Source: Ceratotherium simum simum (lineage: Eukaryota; Chordata; Mammalia; Perissodactyla; Rhinocerotidae). Taken from it: a stretch of DNA of 64,000 nucleotides. The stretch spans positions 380,783 to 444,782 of the forward strand of contig NW_004454282.1 of NCBI RefSeq assembly GCF_000283155.1. The letters run 5' to 3'. How positions within the stretch are numbered: the first letter of the stretch is position 1; each line of letters starts with the position of its first letter. The notes beneath the pieces were generated by a model, which saw only the letters and a program-made list of their open reading frames with translations, did no database searches and was not told where the DNA came from. Made by a program: the position numbers and the translations under genes. Shown piece by piece: positions 57,160 to 64,000 of the stretch.

Positions 57160-57500
57160 ATTTTTATAAAAGCAAGTCTTGGAAAAGGAAGTTTTTTTGT
57201 TGTTGTTTATAGTATTTTTATTTGAGAGTTGATAACCATTTTGTTACCACACAAAATTGGGGTTCTCTACCCGATGCACATAAAAAAAAGCCAAGTAATT
57301 ACGGCATCAGCCTTTGGGAAGAGAGATCAGCATTATTCTGCGAGATTGATCACCAGGGAGAACAGGGTGCATGTGCCCTCAGATCTGTCTCCCTGTTTCA
57401 GGATTTGGGGCTAAATTTAAGAGGTTAGGAAGTATAGGCTGGCACACGGAAATGCTAGTGGGACAGGTTTTGATTGATGGGCTTCAAGGATTTATAGTAA
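57160..57500. other. Gene-free interval before the minisatellite
   Basis: No gene recognised. Overlapping frames of 61-68 residues at 57,222-57,428 share no recognisable motif. Confidence 0.4.
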
Positions 57501-57584
57501 GGTTTTAAACGTTTCTGACGGGGTTCTAAATATTTATGATGAGGTTCTAAACATTTATGATGGGGTTCTAAACATTTCTGATGA
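57501..57584. repeat. Four-copy 21-bp minisatellite
   Basis: Four adjacent 21-base units start at 57,501, 57,522, 57,543 and 57,564. The consensus is GGTTCTAAACATTTATGATG plus G or A. Units differ at a few positions (for example TTTT for TTCT in unit 1, TTTCTG for TTTATG in units 1 and 4). No flanking transposon ends were recognised. Confidence 0.93.
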
Positions 57585-57589
57585 GACGG

Positions 57590-58180
57590 GGAAGGCATTT
57601 TAACACCGGATCTTCCTGAATGAGGGACCCTTCACTTCTGATAATAGTCTGACTTTGAAGATCCAGTCATGTCCTGGTCCTTGGGTTCTGTGGGAAGAAG
57701 GATCTTCGGTTCCGTGGTTGTTTCAGGTGATGATTTCTTCTTTTGCGCATGCCCTGGCTAGGTCACTTCGCAGTTTTTCTGAAAGACAATTCTTAATCAT
57801 TTTGTTGATAAGAGATGGGGTCTGTTTGAACTGGCTTTAAATGGGGCCCATGGTTACAATTTTAAGAAAGTAGTTATATAAATTTAAAAATCATCTGGAA
57901 ATCAAGTGAACTTGCTACATTATTTATTTATGATGTTTATTATATTTTTAAAATAAATAGTAATTTATGTTTTCATTTGAGGGGTGTTTAGGAATCCAAG
58001 ACTTTACCATATATTAATTATTGATTTTGTTTACTTTGATTTTGGGGAATAATTTGATAGACTAATGTATTATTTCAGGTATCATATGCAAAACTTAGAA
58101 TAATTGGTATTAGAATTTTAGATTAAAATTTTATTTATTCCCCAAAGTAAGCTGAGTAATATCTAACTACGTTTTGTTCA
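57590..58180. other. Gene-free AT-rich interval
   Basis: No gene recognised. Confidence 0.4.
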
Positions 58181-58184
58181 AGGA

Positions 58185-58425
58185 TTGTGTAGTGAGTGCA
58201 GTAGCTTTCAGACTTATTTTGCTATGACACCAAATAAATGCTGTCCCTTTAAATACACATACAAATACATATATAAGAAAACTAATATTTCATAAAATAT
58301 TGGTATCCTTATTATAATCAGTGCTCAATGATATTTTGCATTTTATCCCATTTCAAATTATATGCTGGTCCTGACCCATAATATTGATTTCATAACTCAC
58401 TCCAGTTGTGACCTGCAGTTTGTAG
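58185..58425. mobile_element. Possible hAT-type DNA transposon remnant
   Basis: AGTAGCTTTCAGACTTATTT at one end and GATTTCATAACTCACTCCAG with GTGACCTGCAGTTTG at the other resemble the ends of a hAT-Charlie element. It is diverged and the family is not certain. Confidence 0.4.
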
Positions 58426-58439
58426 TTTGTTCAAGTGTA

Positions 58440-58612
58440 GTGTGGTAGATAACAAATGGGATGGGTTTTCAGTCACATAAACCTGGGTTTGGTCCCTCCC
58501 TGGTATATACTAGTTATGTGTCACCTTAACAGAAAAATGGTCATAATCAATACTTCCCCAGGTGGTTGTGAGGCTGGATACTTAGTAGATGCTCAGTAAA
58601 TGTCCATTTCTT
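58440..58612 (+). mobile_element. MIR SINE
   Basis: Sense MIR: GATGGGTTTTCAGTCACATA, AACCTGGGTTTGGTCCCTCC, AGTTATGTGTCACCTTAACA, GTGGTTGTGAGGCTGGATAC, AGATGCTCAGTAAATGTC. Confidence 0.78.
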
Positions 58613-58944
58613 TTGTCTTTAGAGTTCATACTTCTGCAGTTAATTATTCCATAATATGATAGAAAGTGTCTAGTTGTTTGGGCATTCCAGCACTCTATTG
58701 GATTTTTATACTCTTTTGTGATTTTAACTATATCTGTTCTTCATATCTTGGGCTAAAAAATACATACCAATAACAAACAACAAAAGTAATATCTTGTAGT
58801 AATTTTAATAGACCAACATTAAGTAGTTCAGAAACCAGAACAGAATCTAGGGGCTCGTTAATTTTTATGTATTGGAAATGACTACTTGTATTTGTTAATT
58901 ATTTTTTATGACCACCTATTATAACACTTTCTAAGACATTTTTT

Positions 58945-59395
58945 TCTGGCCTCCACTCTTTAACCTTCCTGGCCCGTTTTTTGTAGAGACACCCCCAAGA
59001 TCTTTCTCAGTCAAAGCTTTAATCAAGTTATCTCCCACCTAAACAGCCTTCACTGGCTCCCTGTTATCTTCAAATTAGTCACAGTCTCCTCAGACTGGAT
59101 CTGAGGCCTTCATGCTACAGTTTTAGCCTAGTTTTGAAGCTTTATTTCCTTTTAGTCTCCAATTTCTACTTCATACTAACTGCCCATCAGGCAGGATGAC
59201 TTGTCTTGAAACAGATCTCACAATTTCCAGTCTCTGTGCCTTTCCTTATTTTCTGCCTAGAAGATTATCTCCTAGTCCATCTCTACCTGTTAAAAACCCT
59301 GCTCCTGTTTTCAAATTCCATATCAGAGCTGCCTGTTTCATTGTGATTCTTCTAGTTGATTCCCCCTTTGCCCTCATGTTACTTCCATTGATGCT
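58945..59395 (+). mobile_element. L2 LINE 3' region
   Basis: Sense L2: CACCTAAACAGCCTTCACTG, GCTCCCTGTTATCTTCAAAT, CTGTGCCTTTCCTTATTTTC, TGCCTAGAAGATTATCTCCT. The sequence of phrases follows the L2 3' coding end. The 120-residue frame at 59,196-59,558 is derived from it and has no gene-like features. Confidence 0.8.
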
Positions 59396-59569
59396 TTTTT
59401 CTGAAGCCCCCTCAGAGGGCCTTCTTTCTTTCTTTTTTTTTTTCAGTCTTTTAATCTTGACTTTATCTGTGGATGTGTCCATTTTGTTGTTCATAAGATC
59501 ATCTCCACACTATGAAAGCACATTTGAAATAAATGAACAAATTCCTAGAGAAAAATAATCTACCAATTA

Positions 59570-60020
59570 TTTTTTATTTTCTTTCCAGCTTTATTGAGAT
59601 ATAATTGAAATATAACATTGTATAAGTTTAAAATGTATAATGTATTGATTTGTTACAGTTATATATTGCAATATGATCACTACTGTAGCTTTAGCTAACA
59701 CCTCCATCATGTCACATAATTATCATTTCTTTTTTGTGGTGAGAACATTTAAAATTTACTCTGTTAGCAACTTTCAAGTATATAATACAGTATTCTTAAC
59801 TATAATCACAATGCTGTGCATTAGATCCCCAGAACTTATTCATTTTCTAACTGGAGGTTTTTGACCAACATCTTTCCATTTCCCCATTCCTGCCCCTGGT
59901 AACCACCATTCTAGTCTGTTTCTGTGAGTTTGGCGTTTTAAGATTCCACATGTAAGGGATATCATGTAGTATTTGTCTTTCTTTGTCTGACTAATTTCAC
60001 TTAGCATAATGCCTAGGGTC
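59570..60020 (-). mobile_element. L1 3'-end fragment (L1MA/L1MB-like)
   Basis: On the plus strand: CTTTCCAGCTTTATTGAGAT, GTGGTGAGAACATTTAAAAT, AGATCCCCAGAACTTATTCA, CCCCTGGTAACCACCATTCT, TAATTTCACTTAGCATAATG. This is a 5'-truncated L1 on the minus strand. The minus-strand frame at 59,840-60,085 (LSEISQTKKDKYYMISLTCG) is the ORF2 C-terminal remnant. Confidence 0.9.
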
Positions 60021-60024
60021 TTCT

Positions 60025-61660
60025 TTCTTCCTATCTCAAGGCATGTACAGTTTGTCTGAAGTTGAAAGTATTTCATGGCTCCCATACAGCTGATTGGTGG
60101 TGGGAATTTATCCCTGAAGAAAATTCAGAAGAACAGCAGTAGGACTAATTGCAATTCTGCAACTGTGGTTTTAAACATACACTGTTTCTTGGGCTATGGC
60201 AGTAGGGCAGAATTATCTAGTTTGTACAAATCTTGTGAGGCTTGATAAATGCACTTAATAATTATCAGATGATGACAAAATTGAGTTGGTGAATGTTAAT
60301 GTCTCTTCTTCCATATAACTAGATGCCTTGGGACAGTTTCAATATGTGGCATTTATACTGTATTACGATGTGTTAATAACATGTGGATCAGAGAGAAGCA
60401 AAAGTCAAGGACAAATGTAATTTTCTGTGAGATGTATATTTAATATTTTTTAATATTTAGCTGATTGCCTTTGGATGCCACTTAAACATTACACCTCCTC
60501 CTCCAGTGATTTTTTTTCTTGTGTCTATAGAGTGAATCTATTAATTCCCTTATTGTAGTCTCAAATACCGACATATTATAGATTTTCTTTAATTGTATTG
60601 AGTTTGCTATATTTTATTGATTCTGCTCTAATTTGGGAGATTTGTTTTGTAATTTAGAGCAAACCAGGCTGATTTCACATTGTATTAAGCTTTTGGGTCA
60701 ACAATTAGATTATTATATCGTTTTAGAAATTTCCATCTGCCTTATGGTGGCCTTCAAGTTTGGTCAAGTGGTGGAACGGTGCAGAGTACTAATATTGTAA
60801 AAATTGTAAAAGGACAGTAGACAGTGGTTTTATTTCGTTCTGTGGGGTGTACAACTTCCATTTGGTTGTTTTTATGCAGAGCACAGAACTCTTGTGAAGA
60901 CAAGTTAAATGGCAACCTTTAGTCTGTAGAGGGATACATTGAGAAGTGTGTTACTTGACCATAAATTATCAATTTGAGATTAATGCATACTTCGGAGGCC
61001 CCACTGGCTCACAAGTATTGCTGTACCGTAACAGCACCTTCAGGTTTATATGCTGGAGATGGAGACCTTTGAGACGGAGACCTTCATAGTTAGAAAATAG
61101 CATTACCCTAGACCACAGGAAATGTTGCTTGAAATTCTGTAATTCCATTTGATGTCTTTAAAACAGCATGCTATATAGATGCTATGCTAGGTCATATGTA
61201 TTTTTTAATCTATACTTATAAATGCAATTAAGCTCACGGTTTTTAAGAATAGTAATGCTTACATTTATATAAGTTGATGCAGTGAGTTTTCCCTGTAATA
61301 TAAAATTATTTTAGTGTTTAGTAAAATGGCAAGAATCAGCTGCCTTGTAGGTTACATAGTTAACTTGTGTGTTTTCACTTCGTCATACTGATAATATAAC
61401 CAGGGGCCTGACCTGTGCTAGTCAGTTAACTAAAAAGGATTTCCACAAGGTTGTCTGGCAAACCTATGAGTCTCAGTGCAAATTGCATAGGAAATGGAGT
61501 GGAGATAGCCTTTTGTTTATTTTTTACATTGTAAAGTAGGTGGACATATGCAGGATTAGAATGAAGAAAATAATGATTAAGTAGATTCATATACACGTAA
61601 GCTAATATCCACCAAGTGCTTAGCATCATACTTGACTCATTATAAGCACTTGAGAAGCAT
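60025..61660. other. Gene-free interval
   Basis: No gene or confident repeat recognised. Long AT-rich block. Confidence 0.4.
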
Positions 61661-61664
61661 TTAC

Positions 61665-61865
61665 CACAGGGGTTGAGAGCATACAGTCTGGAGCAAAACT
61701 TTCTGGGTTTAAGCTAAGTGACTTCAGGCAAGTTGCTTGAACTATCTGTGCCTCTGTTTCTTCATCTCCAAAATAGGGATGGAAGTATTTACCTCACAGG
61801 GTGGTTGTGGGGGAAAAAAGGTGTTAAGTGCATAGAAAGCATTTATACAGTGTTTTTAATTAGCA
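61665..61865 (+). mobile_element. MIR SINE
   Basis: Sense MIR: GGGTTGAGAGCATACAGTCT, GTGACTTCAGGCAAGTTGCT, CTCTGTTTCTTCATCTCCAA, AATAGGGATGGAAGTATTTA, TAAGTGCATAGAAAGCATTT. Confidence 0.88.
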
Positions 61866-61869
61866 AGAA

Positions 61870-62490
61870 AATAATAATAAAAATGCCAGCTAAATGTTAG
61901 TTGTGTTTTCTAATGTATTCTAAAACTAATTTGTAACATAACTATACTTCTTAATATTCTTGGAAAATTAGTATCTCTTCATTTCCTTGCCTTCTTTGGA
62001 GAATTGAAACTGCAGATGGCTCTACCTAGGTATAGGACTTAACATTATTCCATGTTTTCCCTCTTGTCAGAGAAATGTATTTCGAAGGGATGGTCTGGTA
62101 TTTGTCTACAGATCCTCCCCTGGGGATTGTGTAGCAGCTTCTTCAAAGCTGTTTCAGTTTGCACTTAATCATATGAAACATCAAATAACTTGCTTGTTCA
62201 TTTCATGCATGTTTTCTTATTGAGGAAATTAGTTAACCTAAAATGGTCACCAGAAGCTGTTTTTTCTTGGTTTTCCTCTTAAAGTTTTCAAGCATGTTTG
62301 TCTTGGAAGAGCAGGGCACTCTCCTACAGCTTTTAAGGATGACTGAACTTGGGAACATTCTGTTTAACCACAAAACTCATGTTCCCTCTGTTGAATTTAT
62401 TAAATAGCTTGCCCTCCCTTCAATGCAATTACCACTTTTCTTCCACATTAGGTGGACAAGATTTGTTTTGCCTCCTCTTTGAGGGAGGAG
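61870..62490. other. Gene-free interval
   Basis: No gene recognised. Confidence 0.4.
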
Positions 62491-62494
62491 CTTT

Positions 62495-62925
62495 ATTTAT
62501 TAAGCAAATATTTTTTGAGTTCTTACTGGCCCACCAGGCGCTGTTTCAGTTGAGTTGAGGAGACGGCAATGACTGAGATAAACCAAGTCCCTCTTGTCAG
62601 GGAGCTTTCACCTTCGTGGAAGAAGACACAATAAAAAGGAAACGAGTAATATTTTTGAAAATATTTTTTAATTTTTTTGAAAATGTGAAAGTATGATGAA
62701 GAAAATGAAGCAGGAAAATGGGACAAAGAGGCAAGAGGAATGGATGTACTTTGGATGAGGTGACCAGGGGAGACCCCTGTGAGGAAGTGGTGTGGGGGCA
62801 GAGATTTGAATGGTGAGAGGGAAACTCTCTGGGCAGAGAAGGTTCTAGACAGAAGGATCAGCAAGTGTAAGGGCTCTGAGGCAAGAAGGATCTCAGTCTG
62901 GGTGAGAATGGGAAAAAAAGACTGA
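62495..62925 (-). mobile_element. L2 LINE, copy 1
   Basis: Reverse L2: CACCAGGCGCTGTTTCAGTT, TCCCTCTTGTCAGGGAGCTT, GGGGAGACCCCTGTGAGGAA, GATCAGCAAGTGTAAGGGCT. The minus-strand frame at 62,523-62,864 (113 residues) is the decayed L2 3' region, not a gene. Confidence 0.82.
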
Positions 62926-62929
62926 ATTC

Positions 62930-63835
62930 ATTTTTATAGTCTTCTAGGTTCCAGGTGCTATTCAAGGTGCTTGGGATATACACCATTGAACAAAATACAC
63001 ATTTTTTTTTTTTTCTCTTATGGTATTTACATTATCAGCCTGGGGAGTTGGGCAGTGTTGAGGGGGCAGAAAATAAAGAAGCATAACAGATAAGTTAATT
63101 ATGTAAAATATTAGCTGATATGAAAAAATAAATAATGTGGGAGAGTTAGGAGTGTGGGGGTGGGTGGGATACAATTTAAAATAGTGAGATCGAGGTAGGT
63201 CTCATTTAAGCAAAATATTGAAGGAGGTAGGGAAGTTAGCCATGTGGGTATCTAGGGGAAGAAATTGCCAGGCATAGGTAAGGGGTAGAGCAAAAGCCAT
63301 AGGCAGCATTGAGTCTGGCTTATTTAGAAAGGCTCAAGGAAGCCTTCGTGACCAGAACAGAGTGAAAGAGAGAAAGAGAGTGGTGGGAGACGGATTTGGA
63401 GAGGTAATAAGAGGTGATATCCTGTGGGGCTTTTAAACTGCTGTCAGGACTTCATTTTGACTCTCAATGAAATGAGATGCCATCTGTGTGTGTGTGCGCC
63501 GGAGGTAAGTTAAGGGACGTGGATTGGGCCAGGGAGTGGGCTTCGGGGGGATAGAAGCAGGGAGTCCTGCTAGCAGAATAATGGAGTAAGCCAGGGGACA
63601 CATTCTGGTGGCTCATACAAGGAAGTAGTAGAGATGGGGAGACTTTGTCAGATTCTGAATATATTTTGAAGCCTTCTGGAAGTGGAGTGTGAGAGAAACA
63701 AGAGTCCAGGATGACTCTGAGTGTTTGGTCTTAAACAAATGGAAGGTTAAGATGGGAAAAACTATGGCTGGAGCAGGTTCGGCTGGGGTGAAGTTTGGAT
63801 ATGTAAAGTGGGAGATGTCTGTTACACACTATGGT
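62930..63835 (-). mobile_element. L2 LINE, copy 2, longer
   Basis: A second reverse L2 begins anew with the terminal phrase (TTCCAGGTGCTATTCAAGGT, CTTGGGATATACACCATTGA). It continues through TGGGGCTTTTAAACTGCTGT and on to AGTCCAGGATGACTCTGAGT and GGCTGGAGCAGGTTCGGCTG, reaching deeper into the element than copy 1. The restart of the 3' end shows two separate insertions. Confidence 0.85.
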
Positions 63836-63839
63836 TACT

Positions 63840-63985
63840 GTTCCTTGTGTCCACAGGCACAGTGTATACCCCCTTCTGATTTAGGCTTGGCGGTGTGACT
63901 GGCTTTGGCCAGTGGGTCGTTAGAGGTGAGATGAAACACAGGATTGAAATATGCTAACAGGGTTGGGCTCAGCCTCTTGCACTTC
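63840..63985. repeat. Probable LTR-like repeat, running to the window edge
   Basis: GTGTGACTGGCTTTGGCCAG, TGGGTCGTTAGAGGTGAGAT and CAGCCTCTTGCACTTCTT resemble a common MaLR-like LTR repeat. The family is not assigned. Confidence 0.4.
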
Positions 63986-64000
63986 TTTTTTTTTTTTTTT
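63986..64000. repeat. T-run at the right edge
   Basis: The window ends in a T-run after CACTTC. This could be the poly(A) tail of another minus-strand SINE; the body lies outside the window. Confidence 0.6.

Noticed and set aside
1..64000. Bacterial operons, CRISPR arrays, phage or plasmid modules
   Set aside because: There are no Shine-Dalgarno-led gene strings, no regularly spaced direct repeats with spacers, and the repeat content is purely mammalian.

Overview
The window is nuclear DNA from a placental mammal, most probably a perissodactyl and very likely a horse or close relative. The key evidence is eleven copies of a tRNA-derived SINE whose head (GGCCGGCCCCGTGGCTTAG followed by CGGTTAAGTGCGCGCGCTC), RNA polymerase III B box (GGTTCGGATCC) and tail module (CTTCCTCAGCAAAAAGAGG) match the equine repetitive element (ERE) family. 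The background of MIR, L2, MER5, MER20, Tigger, MLT1/MLT2 LTRs and L1 is standard for placental mammals. There are no bacterial-type genes, operons, CRISPR arrays or phage genes. I found no intact protein-coding gene; the open frames are short and are explained by repeats, by GC-rich CpG-island sequence or by chance.

Layout. 1-1640 is a rearranged old L1. 1.7-5.8 kb holds two EREs, a MER5 remnant and a Tigger-like DNA transposon. 9.0-10.4 kb is a clear CpG island with Sp/KLF-like and CCAAT motifs, a 12-bp perfect palindrome (TGAGCATGCTCA) and two good plus-strand splice donors. It is the only strong gene signal and is best read as the promoter and untranslated first exon of a gene, or of a long non-coding RNA, whose remaining exons I cannot see here. 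If transcription runs to the right, 9.7-64 kb would be intron.

10.4-16 kb is mostly unique sequence with MIR and unassigned repeats. 16.2-22.7 kb is a nearly full-length but dead L1 on the minus strand, carrying an ERE in its ORF2 and itself inserted in the 3' end of an older L1. 23-29 kb is L2/MIR-bearing and unique sequence. 29.5-36 kb is a dense nest: EREs inside L2, MER5 and an internally deleted Tigger1-type element, an MLT1 LTR, an MLT2-like LTR with an attached microsatellite, and an L2 split by an ERE. 36.9-43.2 kb holds a tailless ERE, an ERV1-like solo LTR with 4-bp target duplications, an ERE that splits a MIR, and a young ERE. 44-64 kb is mainly unique sequence with MIRs, MER5, a MER20 split by an ERVL-type LTR, an MLT1 LTR, a four-copy 21-bp minisatellite, L1 and L2 3' ends, and a long minus-strand L2 tract at the right edge.

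The genes do not form a working system: the window is one candidate promoter in a transposon-rich, gene-poor landscape. The nested insertions, many with visible target-site duplications, give a readable order of events. I saw no convincing previously undescribed system. The most useful items to check are the CpG-island transcript, the young ERE pair, the ERE tail architecture, the 21-bp repeat and the rearranged L1.
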